DNA of 64,000 nt from a virus: the IMG/VR virus record IMGVR_UViG_3300005613_000046, positions 1 to 64,000 of that record; one strand, 5' to 3'. This document shows, one piece after another, positions 7,386 to 15,913 of this stretch. The position numbers and the translations under genes are program-made. Under the pieces are notes generated by a model. It made no database searches and was not told the origin of the DNA. It worked only from the letters and a program-made list of their open reading frames with translations. Numbering within the stretch: position 1 is the stretch's first letter; the number at the start of each line of letters is the position of its first letter.

Positions 7386-7598
7386 TTAATTTGATTGAAA
7401 AAAATGATAGTGATAAAAAAAATTAAAAAAGTATATAATACTTTTATATGTCAAACAAAAAAATACAATAAATAAAATTAATAAGACATATATTGTTACT
7501 TTTTTGTTTTGGTTATATGCAAATCTTATTAATTCATAAATGTCAATAAAAAAATACTTAAAGAATAAAATAAGAAATACCAATATTAAAATTGTCAT
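7386..7598 (-). CDS. Two-pass small membrane protein, 70 aa
   Basis: Hydrophobic segments occur near residues 2-20 and 33-60, rich in Phe, Ile and Leu, separated by a short basic loop (RFAYNQNKKV). It begins in an ATGA-type overlap with the end of the large secreted-protein gene, so the two may be co-expressed. Composition is extreme (many Phe/Tyr), and function is unknown. Confidence 0.55.
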   Translation of the reverse strand: MTILILVFLILFFKYFFIDIYELIRFAYNQNKKVTIYVLLILFIVFFCLTYKSIIYFFNFFYHYHFFQSN

Positions 7599-10500
7599 CT
7601 AATCATTTGTTTAATAATTTCAGTTGATACGTCATTTGAAGTGATTGATATATAATATATCCCACTTGGTAAATTCAAGTTAGAAACATTAAATAGATTT
7701 ATACCTGATGATATTTTAATTTCTTTTGTTAATATTTCAGATCCTTTTGTGTCTTTAATCATAAGAGTTCCTTCACCAATTAGTTGTTTGTTATTTAATA
7801 TCACTTGAAAGTCTCCCGTGCTTGGATTTGGAAATATTGAAAAGTATCCCTTTGTATTTCCATTACAAATAACATTTATTGGTCCATACTCTTTAAATTG
7901 TCCGTCAATATCATACTGAATAAGTTTGTAATAATTATTCCCATCAATTGCGTTCCCGTCTTTTGTATTATATGTCAATTCTTGAGTTGAGTTACCAGCG
8001 GATTCCAAAGTTGTTAATGAAGACCAATTTTCACCATCCCTTGATTTTACAACTTCAAAATAGTCTGAGTTATGTTCGGTTGCGGTTTTCCACTCTAAAG
8101 ATATAATATTATTATTACAAGATCCATCAAATGATAATAACTCAACAGGAAGGGCTGACACTCTCGTTACGGTAATTGTTCTTAAATTATTATCCACACC
8201 ACAATTAGAATTTGTATTAACATGAATATAATAACTACCCGTTGCAGGTCCTGTAAATGAAACTGGTTGTGTTCCTTGAGTAACTAACGCTCCTTGTGGT
8301 TGTCCCATTCTTATTGTTAAATGATCCGTAGATACTGATGAGGTTGCAATGTATTGTTCGTTGTTAAACCCGTTATACCAATGAGCGTATTGACCTGATG
8401 GGTGTTGTGGTATTGTCATTGTTGGTTGTTGCATAATTGGCATTGCCTGTTGATTAAATTGTGTTGTATTTGAAACCGTAATCGGAAACGCTGCCAATGA
8501 AGATGAACAGGCACTTCCAACTTGATAACTAACAATCACTCTTGCGAAACTACCTGATAATCCACTATTGTTGTTTCTTAAACCAAAACAACTTGGTGGA
8601 TTTGTTATTCTAAATTGATTTGTCCCATTAGAAATGTAATTTGCTGGGTTCATATTCAACGTAAAAATTGGGTTTATACCGTTTGAACAACTACAATGAT
8701 TAAGAGTATTAAATGTTGGACCATTAACATTATTTAATGTGGTTGTTCTTGTTCCTGCTTGACATTCAACACCAACAGACAATTGAATTTGAACTGATGT
8801 AATTACGGCTCCTGCAGGTAAACTACTATTCCAATTAAACCCTGTTTGACCTGAACACCCATTATAATATGATCCGGTTCCACATGATGATGACATATTG
8901 AAAAGTGATCCTATTGAATTGATATTAATTGTTGTTGTTTGATTTTGAGGTTGACTTTGTATTCCAACATAATATGTCGTATTATTATTAAGTTGAGGTG
9001 TTGTATATGTCGCACCTGTCCCTAATTGTCCAGTTCCATTTGAATTTGAATACCAAACGATGTTGTTTCCTCCTGATGCGGTCAATGTTGTTGAATTACC
9101 TAAACACACCACAGAGTTTCCGTTTACCGTTGGTGCCGCCAATGGATTTACATTTACCGTAACTGGTGTTGATGAACTAACACAAGGACCGCTCGTTGAT
9201 GTTAAATAGTAAGTCGTGTTTGTAGTTAAATTTGGTGTTGTATATGAACTTCCAGTTCCAAGTGATGTTGTTAAATTTGAATTTGAATACCAAGTAATAG
9301 TTCCTGTTCCTGATGCATTTATTGTTGCTGGTGATCCACAACTTGTGGAAGCACCATTTGATGTTGGTGCCGATATTGGATTTACATTTACCGTATATGC
9401 CGTTGGTTGTGAATTACACCCACTTGAATATGGATATGTTATTGTAAAATACGCCTGAAATGAATATCCACAGATATTATTTACACTTGATGATGAGTTA
9501 AATGAGACTTGTATACTTCCGTTTGATGCCCACGAGTTTACGGTAGCTGCTGGTATACTATATGTTGCAGTTCTCCATGTAGATGAACATTGACCTCCAC
9601 CCCACACATTTCCTAAACTTCCTGACTCACCAATTACATTTACCCATTCTGTTGAGTTATCAATATCCCCTCTGATATAAACCGTAAGTGTTGCGTTACC
9701 TGAAGCGTTTGCCGGTGATGATGATACCAATGTTGTTACACTTCCAGGAGTGCTATATGATGTCATAATATTTGAGGATTGAGTATAAGTTCCACTACCT
9801 CCTGCCGCAGATCCTGATGTTACATAAACCGTTGAGTTAGATGTTGGTGTCGGTATTGTATAATTGTTTCCTGTTCCTAATAGTCCTGTTCCATTTGCGT
9901 TTGACCACCACTGATAATTTCCACTACCTCCTTGAGCATTTAAAGTTGTTGATTGTCCGCAAGTTGTATTAAATGATTGTGCTGTGGGTGCTTGTGGTCC
10001 GTTTGTGACCGTAATTGTGGTTGATGCACAAGTTGATGACCATAATCCATTCGCATAATTTCTTGCATAATATGTGGTTGTTGAATTGGGTGTCACATTT
10101 ACTGAAGATCCTGTTGCAAACTGACCTGTAGTTCCACAACCATTTGTAAACCAGTATGTTGTTCCGATAGAATTATTCGCAGTTAACGTTGTTGATTGAC
10201 CTTGACATATACTATTTGTATTTGATGATATTGAAGATGGTGGTTGTGTTTGAAGGGCCGAAGAACATGAATTTGGTGGATATGTCCAAACTGGAGGTGT
10301 TGAGTATGCGTTTGTTGCTAGTATAAGTGCTCCCGTAGCATTTGGTCCATTGTAAACTCTGTAATAGTTTTCATAAGACCATCCTCCACCATAATACCTA
10401 ATTGATATTGATTGTCCTTGAAAAACATTAAAGTTATAGGTCACCGGTCCGTATCCACTTGATAGTGTATAATTCCCATAAGTCATTACACCATTTAAGT

Positions 10501-10624
10501 ATATTCGAATATATCCGCCATTCCAACCATCACCATAGGTGTCTCTTAGTTGAACCGAATATGTGCATTGTGAAAAGACGAAACTTGTAAAAAAAACAAA
10601 AATCGATAATAATAAATTCTTCAT
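7595..10624 (-). CDS. Large secreted Ig-like repeat protein with type IX secretion sorting domain
   Basis: The 1009-residue product has a signal peptide (MKNLLLSIFVFFTSFVFSQ), then a D-x-YGDGWNGG domain at about residues 28-110. Several Ig-like units follow, with the recurring pattern C-x-G-x-(S/P)-x-T-L/I...WY/F-(S/T)N...TxTTYY. The last 80 residues (FSIFPNPSTGDFQV ... GIYYISI) form a type A C-terminal sorting domain used by the Bacteroidota type IX secretion system. Such proteins are exported to the cell surface or released. A phage-encoded copy suggests surface modification or adhesion of the infected cell, or display in the virion. Many Gly, Asn, Ser and Thr residues set it apart in composition. 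Confidence 0.88.
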   Translation of the reverse strand: MKNLLLSIFVFFTSFVFSQCTYSVQLRDTYGDGWNGGYIRIYLNGVMTYGNYTLSSGYGPVTYNFNVFQGQSISIRYYGGGWSYENYYRVYNGPNATGALILATNAYSTPPVWTYPPNSCSSALQTQPPSSISSNTNSICQGQSTTLTANNSIGTTYWFTNGCGTTGQFATGSSVNVTPNSTTTYYARNYANGLWSSTCASTTITVTNGPQAPTAQSFNTTCGQSTTLNAQGGSGNYQWWSNANGTGLLGTGNNYTIPTPTSNSTVYVTSGSAAGGSGTYTQSSNIMTSYSTPGSVTTLVSSSPANASGNATLTVYIRGDIDNSTEWVNVIGESGSLGNVWGGGQCSSTWRTATYSIPAATVNSWASNGSIQVSFNSSSSVNNICGYSFQAYFTITYPYSSGCNSQPTAYTVNVNPISAPTSNGASTSCGSPATINASGTGTITWYSNSNLTTSLGTGSSYTTPNLTTNTTYYLTSTSGPCVSSSTPVTVNVNPLAAPTVNGNSVVCLGNSTTLTASGGNNIVWYSNSNGTGQLGTGATYTTPQLNNNTTYYVGIQSQPQNQTTTININSIGSLFNMSSSCGTGSYYNGCSGQTGFNWNSSLPAGAVITSVQIQLSVGVECQAGTRTTTLNNVNGPTFNTLNHCSCSNGINPIFTLNMNPANYISNGTNQFRITNPPSCFGLRNNNSGLSGSFARVIVSYQVGSACSSSLAAFPITVSNTTQFNQQAMPIMQQPTMTIPQHPSGQYAHWYNGFNNEQYIATSSVSTDHLTIRMGQPQGALVTQGTQPVSFTGPATGSYYIHVNTNSNCGVDNNLRTITVTRVSALPVELLSFDGSCNNNIISLEWKTATEHNSDYFEVVKSRDGENWSSLTTLESAGNSTQELTYNTKDGNAIDGNNYYKLIQYDIDGQFKEYGPINVICNGNTKGYFSIFPNPSTGDFQVILNNKQLIGEGTLMIKDTKGSEILTKEIKISSGINLFNVSNLNLPSGIYYISITSNDVSTEIIKQMIR

Positions 10625-10784
10625 TGCGTATAAACTTGTTTAAGTAAATTTAACGCTCACTTGAAGAATCTTATTGGAAACCCCCATCTACCATGGGCCG
10701 GTCGAGACTACTAATAAATACGAAGAAATACGTAATAAGGATATATTACTTTAACTCTATTGAGCAAAACCAACTTTTGATTTA
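10625..10784. promoter_or_regulatory. Intergenic leader with hairpin before the secreted protein
   Basis: No convincing gene lies here. The minus strand carries GTATTTATTAG near 10706-10716, close to the late box of this genome, and a small CCCAT/ATGGG hairpin at 10683-10697. A transcript from the box would have a leader of roughly 80 bases. The box match is weaker than others. Confidence 0.3.
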
Positions 10785-11180
10785 TTATTTCTTTACTTTA
10801 ACAATTTCAACCGTGTCAACGGGTTCCAATGTTACGTCAATAACACCTCTTTTTAAGAAATTAAGTTGTTTTGCAGTTCCATAACTAAGATCAATAAGAA
10901 TTGATGATGACCTTGGAAGTCTATCATTTACCTTAACAAAACATACAGAGTCATTATTCAAATTAGTAACTTTTAGTATTGTTCCGAACTTAAAGTATTT
11001 GTGTGCTGCAGTCAAACTATCAGAATAAAACCTTTCACCAGACGCCGTAAGTCTTCCTGTCCAATGTTGTCCGTAGTATGTCGCCTTACCTTTATACACT
11101 ATCGGATCTGAAGAAACAAAAGAAATTAGAAAGGTTGATAATAAAATTAAAATTATTTTATTTAAAATTTTTGTAGTCAT
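10785..11180 (-). CDS. RlpA-like double-psi beta-barrel protein
   Basis: A signal peptide (TTKILNKIILILLSTFLI) is followed by the RlpA core: GKATYYG, GRLTASGERF, LTAAHKYFKFGT, VTNLNNDS, VKVNDRLP and IDLSYGTAKQL. RlpA proteins bind or cleave peptidoglycan glycan strands. The conserved D in VNDR and the H in TAAH are present. The start at 11180 is preferred to 11207 because it makes a clean signal peptide. In a phage it may help lysis or cell-wall remodelling. No SPOR domain is attached. Confidence 0.8.
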   Translation of the reverse strand: MTTKILNKIILILLSTFLISFVSSDPIVYKGKATYYGQHWTGRLTASGERFYSDSLTAAHKYFKFGTILKVTNLNNDSVCFVKVNDRLPRSSSILIDLSYGTAKQLNFLKRGVIDVTLEPVDTVEIVKVKK

Positions 11181-12411
11181 AAGTTGTAGATATTTTTCTT
11201 TTACCATATTTTTTTTCCATTATTTGTTGATGAAGATCCCAATTTAAAATTGATTCACTAACAGGTTGATCATCATCTTTCGCCATTGCATATAATTTTC
11301 CAATTTTCTTTAACATTTTGGTTGACACGTAATTAAATTTTTCAATTTCATCTTCAAAAAATTTGATCGGATTGTTTTCGTATTTAATTACATAGTTTAA
11401 AAACTTTTTTCTAATCTCATCCGTTTTTTCTAAAGCTTTAACTTTTTCTTCCGCTCCTGAAGGTAGTAAACCAAGTTGTCCTCCAAATCTTAAAATGTCA
11501 TCCATGGCATGTTCTGTCATTGCCATAAACATTTTCATTTTGTTATTTACTAGATCAATATAGACAAGTTCCAAAACCCGATTTATTTTTTCATCAATTG
11601 TCATATCAGACGGATCTTCACCTATATGATCAATTAGTGCATCTAATCTATCTTCACTTCCTTTTAATTGTGAAATAAAATCATCGAATGTAAAGTTTTT
11701 AATTTTTAACAATTCATTATATACTCTGTTGTTTTCTAAAAACTCTCTGAACTTTGATTTTGTGATATTTTTTCTTCTAAGTTCATAAGCAACTTCTGTT
11801 GGTCTAACAAGATTTTCAATTCCTGATATATAATACAGATATCTAAAGAAAACTCTATCAATCACCGGTATTCCAAAAGTTCCTCTTATTTGAGTTGCTT
11901 GGTATTCAGCATCAGGACCAATCAAACCATATAGTTTAGCTTGTTTATCGTATTTGTGTTTAATCTCATGAGCCAAAGAAGAAACATATTCATCTCTTTC
12001 TTCTTCCATTTTACGAATAAGACCTTCTGGTGACCAATTTTCACCAACAGCAAAAGTTATACTCAATTCCAATTTGGTTGATGGTTCGTTTTCTTTCATG
12101 AATTTATCCCTGTCGAACCCAAATCTTCCTCCCATTCCCATTTGAACGATGTCCAAAACTCCTTCTTCATCTTCAATCTCTTCAATAGTCACGGTAAGTT
12201 CATATGAATCCACTTTTATCTTCTTTTTATCACCTAACTCAAATTCAATATCACCATCAAATACATATTCATCTTGTATTGTGTCAATTGATTTAATGTC
12301 TTTTTCAACAACATCATATAACATGTCGGCAGCATCCAAAATATTATCAGGAACCCCTAACGCTTCAGTAATAAGTCTCAATTGACTTTCGGTGATTAAA
12401 ATATTTTTCAT
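11158..12411 (-). CDS. Putative HExxH metallopeptidase with virion-type N-terminal leader
   Basis: The protein begins MKNILITESQLRLITEALG, the leader shared with four other proteins here. A zincin-like motif LAHEIKHKYD (HExxH) lies near residues 146-155 within a helical region; downstream acidic helices could supply the third zinc ligand. The rest is helical and charged. If the leader is a capsid-targeting sequence, this would be a packaged protease delivered with the DNA or used in virion maturation. An ATATTTAT-type box sits at 12416-12423. The peptidase call rests on one short motif. Confidence 0.65.
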   Translation of the reverse strand: MKNILITESQLRLITEALGVPDNILDAADMLYDVVEKDIKSIDTIQDEYVFDGDIEFELGDKKKIKVDSYELTVTIEEIEDEEGVLDIVQMGMGGRFGFDRDKFMKENEPSTKLELSITFAVGENWSPEGLIRKMEEERDEYVSSLAHEIKHKYDKQAKLYGLIGPDAEYQATQIRGTFGIPVIDRVFFRYLYYISGIENLVRPTEVAYELRRKNITKSKFREFLENNRVYNELLKIKNFTFDDFISQLKGSEDRLDALIDHIGEDPSDMTIDEKINRVLELVYIDLVNNKMKMFMAMTEHAMDDILRFGGQLGLLPSGAEEKVKALEKTDEIRKKFLNYVIKYENNPIKFFEDEIEKFNYVSTKMLKKIGKLYAMAKDDDQPVSESILNWDLHQQIMEKKYGKRKISTTYDYKNFK

Positions 12412-12415
12412 AATA

Positions 12416-12423
12416 ATAAATAT
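12416..12423 (-). promoter_or_regulatory. ATATTTAT late-type box
   Basis: ATATTTAT on the minus strand ends four bases before the ATG at 12411; one member of the recurrent class described in the findings. Confidence 0.4.
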
Positions 12424-12437
12424 ATTGGGATTGTAAT

Positions 12438-13091
12438 TTAACCCACAACCCCAACTAATTCATCCAAATGATGATCAACATCTATTTCAGATTTTATCGG
12501 TCTTAGATCCATCATATGAACAATCTCGCTTAAACTATATGGGTGATAATTGTTTCCATCAACACCAACATCAAGTCGTTTACCTTGACCCCACTTATGT
12601 TTACTAGACAAATGAACGTGTCCGTGTAAGTGAATTGACCCTTTATTTAATTCATTCCAACTTGATAATGGATAATGACACATCACAAAGTTTTGTCCGT
12701 AAATTTTAACTTGTAGATAATCAGATACACTACTGAATCTTTCTTGAATATTTTCTCGATTGTTTCGTATATGATGATCGTGATTTCCTAATACAAGGTG
12801 AATATTTTTACAAATTAAACGATCTAAAAACTTACCAACATTTTCAAATCCACCAAAACTAATGTCACCCAACATAATTAATGTATCGTATTGTCCAACT
12901 TTTGAATTGATGTTATTTACCAATACGTCATTCATTTCGTCTATTGATTGAAAATCCCTTGTAGAGTTAATTGGAATTTGACCGTCTTGAGTTCTCCAAT
13001 TTGTTACACCTCTACAAATATTTTTATGACTATAGTGAATGTCTGAGGTAACCCAAACTTTTCCTGTTACTAATATATCATCAAATTTCAT
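12438..13091 (-). CDS. Calcineurin-like metallophosphoesterase
   Basis: All dimetal phosphoesterase motifs are visible in the 217 residues: TSDIHYSH (Asp-17, His-19), MLGDISF, LGNHDHH, the CHYPLSSW block and LHGHVH. This is the small single-domain type often seen in phages. It begins in an ATGA overlap with a P-loop kinase gene, so a phosphatase-kinase pair is made together. By analogy with T4 Pnkp and bacterial Pnkp/Hen1 systems it may remove 3' phosphates, but the substrate is unproven. Confidence 0.85.
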   Translation of the reverse strand: MKFDDILVTGKVWVTSDIHYSHKNICRGVTNWRTQDGQIPINSTRDFQSIDEMNDVLVNNINSKVGQYDTLIMLGDISFGGFENVGKFLDRLICKNIHLVLGNHDHHIRNNRENIQERFSSVSDYLQVKIYGQNFVMCHYPLSSWNELNKGSIHLHGHVHLSSKHKWGQGKRLDVGVDGNNYHPYSLSEIVHMMDLRPIKSEIDVDHHLDELVGVVG

Positions 13092-13480
13092 ACTAATTTA
13101 ATTTGGAATCGATTTTTCATTTGTTCTATTTTGTCTTCAGGAACTCCGTGTTGGTTGGTATTTCCATGACGATTTTCTACTATGACACTAAAGACCATAT
13201 ATCCATGTTCTTTTGCAAGTTCAAAATATGGTTCCATTTCCCACTCTTGTGTGAAGGTATTGGACACCGCAATTTTTTTAATACCCGATGTCATCGCATG
13301 TCCAACAAACTCTTGGCATTCTTTATGAGCCTCTTTTATTTCTGAGGGGACAAAATTATAATTACCATCATTATCATAAAAATAATGATCGGCTTCAAAT
13401 ACGTTTGCCGTCAATTGTTTTGCAAATGTAGTTTTACCTGAACCCGGTATTCCTCTAACTATGTATAGTATTTTTTCCAT
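13088..13480 (-). CDS. P-loop kinase (polynucleotide kinase/N4BP2-like)
   Basis: Walker A is GIPGSGKTT at residues 10-18, followed by EADHYFYDNDGNYNF, the D-x-(Y/F)-(Y/F) segment typical of AAA_33/N4BP2L1-type kinases, and a C-terminal ENRHGNTNQHGVPEDKI lid region. At 130 residues it is a minimal kinase domain. Pairing with a phosphoesterase suggests nucleic-acid 5' kinase activity, like the kinase half of T4 Pnkp. A TATATTTG box lies four bases before the ATG. Confidence 0.8.
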   Translation of the reverse strand: MEKILYIVRGIPGSGKTTFAKQLTANVFEADHYFYDNDGNYNFVPSEIKEAHKECQEFVGHAMTSGIKKIAVSNTFTQEWEMEPYFELAKEHGYMVFSVIVENRHGNTNQHGVPEDKIEQMKNRFQIKLV

Positions 13481-13484
13481 GATA

Positions 13485-13492
13485 CAAATATA
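13485..13492 (-). promoter_or_regulatory. TATATTTG -7 box upstream of kinase-phosphatase pair
   Basis: Perfect TAnnTTTG box four bases before the ATG at 13480, directly downstream of the terminator at 13512-13535. No -33 TTG is clear. Confidence 0.45.
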
Positions 13493-13511
13493 ATAAAAAA
13501 AATCGCATAAA

Positions 13512-13535
13512 AAAAGGGAGATTAATCTCCCTTTT
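13512..13535. terminator. Perfect palindromic terminator
   Basis: AAAAGGGAGATT pairs fully with AATCTCCCTTTT, giving T-runs in both directions. It separates the annexin-like gene from the kinase promoter. Confidence 0.8.
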
Positions 13536-13551
13536 AAACTAATTATTAAGA

Positions 13552-14442
13552 TTAAATATATTGATCAAACTGACTTGCATCAAACGATGATGTGCTCGTG
13601 TCGAAACCTCCACCACCTTTGAATTTCACTTCTTCAGGTTTTGAGGAATCTTTTGATGGTGTAGTTCCACAAATATTTTTAATAATATTTCCTGACAAAC
13701 TACCCTTTTCATCTTTATATTTCACACCTTCAATTTGGAATATTTTATTTTTACAACCAAACCATCCAAACCTTCCATCGGGTAATCTAAAACTAGCACC
13801 ATTTTTGTCTTGTTTAAATGCATATCCAGTCCCTTTTGGTATTTTTATAGTCGTTCCTTTTTCTGATTTAACAATATAATCATTTTTTTGACTATATGAT
13901 TTTCCACCACCAACAGCCTCAGCACCATAAGAGGTTTTTTTATCTTTTGATTGACTTTTTGCCAATTTGATTGCCGGTTCTAATGGTTTATAAACATATT
14001 CTCTCCATTCACTATCCATATCAATATCACCATCAATAGCATCAAATAAAGATTCCGCATAAGTATTTTTATATAAAAAACTTGCTCTACAAAGATCGGG
14101 AATTGTCTTAAATTTACCCAAATTTTGTTTTAACATATCTTCATTTGTTCCGGCCCCCTGTAATGATTGGAAAATAGAAACATTTATTTTTTCAAGTTCA
14201 CTATTGCTCATAGTTGGTTTTCCCATGTCTTTAGATCCACAAGATTTAAAAATCTTTTTAACACCTTCCATTGTTCCATCAGAACTTAAAAGATACACCA
14301 TAGCTGCGGGTCCTGGCATTGCTAATGCAAGAGTTCCTGTTACAGCGGTTCCTATAGCATCTTTCACATCACCTACACTATATTCTAATAATATAAATTT
14401 TAATTTATCGTATTGTCTTTCGGTTAGTATTATTTTTCTCAT
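13552..14442 (-). CDS. Leader-bearing protein with annexin-like GTNE motif
   Basis: Starts MRKIILTERQYDKLKFILLE, a member of the shared leader family. A Gly/Ala-rich hydrophobic stretch (about residues 30-52) could touch membranes. Residues 90-150 contain SIFQSLQGAGTNEDML, an RASFLYKNTY segment and ESLFDAIDGDID. Their order resembles an annexin repeat or the GTDE module found in some phage tail and lysis proteins. The C-terminal half is Gly/Ser/Lys-rich with FRLPDGRFGWFGCKNKIF. Likely a virion or lysis-associated protein; the annexin likeness is by eye only. Confidence 0.6.
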   Translation of the reverse strand: MRKIILTERQYDKLKFILLEYSVGDVKDAIGTAVTGTLALAMPGPAAMVYLLSSDGTMEGVKKIFKSCGSKDMGKPTMSNSELEKINVSIFQSLQGAGTNEDMLKQNLGKFKTIPDLCRASFLYKNTYAESLFDAIDGDIDMDSEWREYVYKPLEPAIKLAKSQSKDKKTSYGAEAVGGGKSYSQKNDYIVKSEKGTTIKIPKGTGYAFKQDKNGASFRLPDGRFGWFGCKNKIFQIEGVKYKDEKGSLSGNIIKNICGTTPSKDSSKPEEVKFKGGGGFDTSTSSFDASQFDQYI

Positions 14443-14453
14443 ATTTACATTAT

Positions 14454-15032
14454 TTAACTAAATGTCACATTTTTTTCATATGCGGTTAATGGTTCTGCCT
14501 TTGGTTCTTGAGTGTTTACATCTCCAACGTTAGAAACAACGGATTCTGGTTTTGCACCAACACCATGAATTTTTTTGGTTGGTGTTAATTTACCTTTACA
14601 AGATTCGAATGCGCTAATAGTTTTTGAACCAATTAAACCATCTTCAACTAATTTCACTTTTAATATTTCTGTCGGACATTCGTCGTTTAATCTCACTTGC
14701 ATTTTCAAAACTTTTTCATTACAGTTTGGTTTTTTTCCTGCACATGTCATTGTCGTATATCTACCTGAAGCGACGTTAGTCGTAGGTTGTCCTTGAGGTG
14801 GTGTAACAGTAACTGTTGGATTTTGAGCGGTATATTCAGCCGCTGTCGCTGGCTCAGAACCTAACGGTGGTGATTTATAACCAGTAAGTTTTATAACTTT
14901 TCCTGTTTGGTCTTTATAATATTGAACGGGTTCTTCTTGTTCAAAAACATAATTGTTTTTGGTTGCAGTTTCATGCATATTCAAAATTCGACTTCTTTCG
15001 TTTTCATTAATCACAAAAAGATTTTTTTTCAT
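14454..15032 (-). CDS. Leader-bearing protein with peptidoglycan-binding-like domain
   Basis: The N-terminus NENERSRILNMHETATKNNY followed by VFEQ matches the leader of the gene at 29885-30628. A Pro/Thr-rich linker leads to residues 95-155, where VLKMQVRLN...LVEDGLIGSKTISAFESC follows the PG_binding_1 pattern K-x-Q-x-x-L...DGxIGxxTxxA with flanking Cys pairs. A putative late box lies at 15048-15055. It may be a virion-associated wall-binding protein. Confidence 0.65.
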   Translation of the reverse strand: MKKNLFVINENERSRILNMHETATKNNYVFEQEEPVQYYKDQTGKVIKLTGYKSPPLGSEPATAAEYTAQNPTVTVTPPQGQPTTNVASGRYTTMTCAGKKPNCNEKVLKMQVRLNDECPTEILKVKLVEDGLIGSKTISAFESCKGKLTPTKKIHGVGAKPESVVSNVGDVNTQEPKAEPLTAYEKNVTFS

Positions 15033-15047
15033 ATTTGACTTTTTATA

Positions 15048-15055
15048 ATAAATAC
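15048..15055 (-). promoter_or_regulatory. Late-type box (GTATTTAT)
   Basis: GTATTTAT on the minus strand lies 15 bases before the ATG at 15032, the longer of the two spacings seen for this box. Confidence 0.4.
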
Positions 15056-15065
15056 AACAAAAACA

Positions 15066-15098
15066 AAAAAAGGTGAGTAATTCTCACCTTTTTTTTTT
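15066..15098. terminator. Bidirectional terminator
   Basis: AGGTGAG/CTCACCT stem at 15071-15089 with T-runs on both strands, downstream of the lipoprotein gene on the minus strand. A weaker GACAC/GTGTC hairpin lies at 15105-15119. Confidence 0.7.
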
Positions 15099-15155
15099 GA
15101 GTCGACACTGAATGTGTCATTTCTCCACCACTTTGTTTTTATTAGAACAAAGAAA

Positions 15156-15590
15156 CTATTGTCTTTCCATCCAAATTCTAATCGAATTTTGATTAGTAAA
15201 ATAATTCTTGAACTGACAATTTTCTAATAACCCTTGTGTTAAATTGTAATCATACATCGGACCACTTATATGTCCCCAAGGTGTATTGTTCAATGTCAAA
15301 GTAAAATTAAATTGACTTGGATAAAAATTATATGTTGACTGAACTCCGTTGAATGAATAAACAGAATTTGAAATAAAGACAAGAGTGTCAGATCTTAATT
15401 CCTGATTAAAACTCGTGTTCAATATTTTAGTTATAACCCACGTTTGACCCTTCAAAGACACCGTAGAATCAACTGAAGTTGTGTCAGTGATGATTGGTTG
15501 TGGACTCAAAGGTTGTTGAGGTGTAACGTCTTCTTTAACACAAGATGTGATTAAAGAAATTAAAATTATTAAAAATGATAAATATTTCAT
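15156..15590 (-). CDS. Lipoprotein with lipocalin-like mature domain
   Basis: MKYLSFLIILISLITSC is a lipoprotein signal with Cys-17. A Pro/Thr-rich tether (residues 22-45) leads to LKGQTWVITKILNTS and alternating polar/hydrophobic strands, a pattern typical of small lipocalin-like lipoproteins in Bacteroidota. It would sit on a cell envelope membrane and may be a host-surface modifier. The gene ends before a double hairpin terminator. Confidence 0.7.
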   Translation of the reverse strand: MKYLSFLIILISLITSCVKEDVTPQQPLSPQPIITDTTSVDSTVSLKGQTWVITKILNTSFNQELRSDTLVFISNSVYSFNGVQSTYNFYPSQFNFTLTLNNTPWGHISGPMYDYNLTQGLLENCQFKNYFTNQNSIRIWMERQ

Positions 15591-15591
15591 A

Positions 15592-15867
15592 CTATACTAA
15601 TGTTTCGATTTTATTTCTTACTTGTTCTCCTATTGACACTTCTTTAACGTTTGTTAAAATCAAAGACTCTTTTAAAATTTTATGAGGAATGTGAACCAAA
15701 AAGGTATTTCCATCAAAATAAGATAAGTCTTCTTTTAGATTTAAGGCACCATCAACCATTTTCAAAAAGATCTTAAATTGAATTGGATCCACAAAAGACT
15801 CATTTAAAAGGTCTCCGAATTTTTCATTAACGATCGTGATTGTATGTTGAAATGTTGATTTTATCAT
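15592..15867 (-). CDS. Hypothetical protein, 91 aa
   Basis: Starts MIKSTFQHTITIVNEKFGDL. It has alternating strands and helices and no recognised motif. A complete promoter (15883-15912) precedes it, so it likely leads the transcript that continues into the lipoprotein gene one base downstream. Confidence 0.65.
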   Translation of the reverse strand: MIKSTFQHTITIVNEKFGDLLNESFVDPIQFKIFLKMVDGALNLKEDLSYFDGNTFLVHIPHKILKESLILTNVKEVSIGEQVRNKIETLV

Positions 15868-15882
15868 GGTGTTTTATTTCTA

Positions 15883-15912
15883 CAAATATACTAATAAAAA
15901 GAATAACTACAA
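15883..15912 (-). promoter_or_regulatory. Bacteroidota-type promoter TTG-N19-TATATTTG
   Basis: The minus strand has TTG, 19 bases, then TATATTTG; the -7 box is 15 bases before the ATG at 15867. Confidence 0.65.
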
Positions 15913-15913
15913 A

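Noticed and set aside
10693-10884. Short plus-strand frame over the RlpA gene end
   Set aside because: No start signal, and the opposite strand carries a clear RlpA domain.
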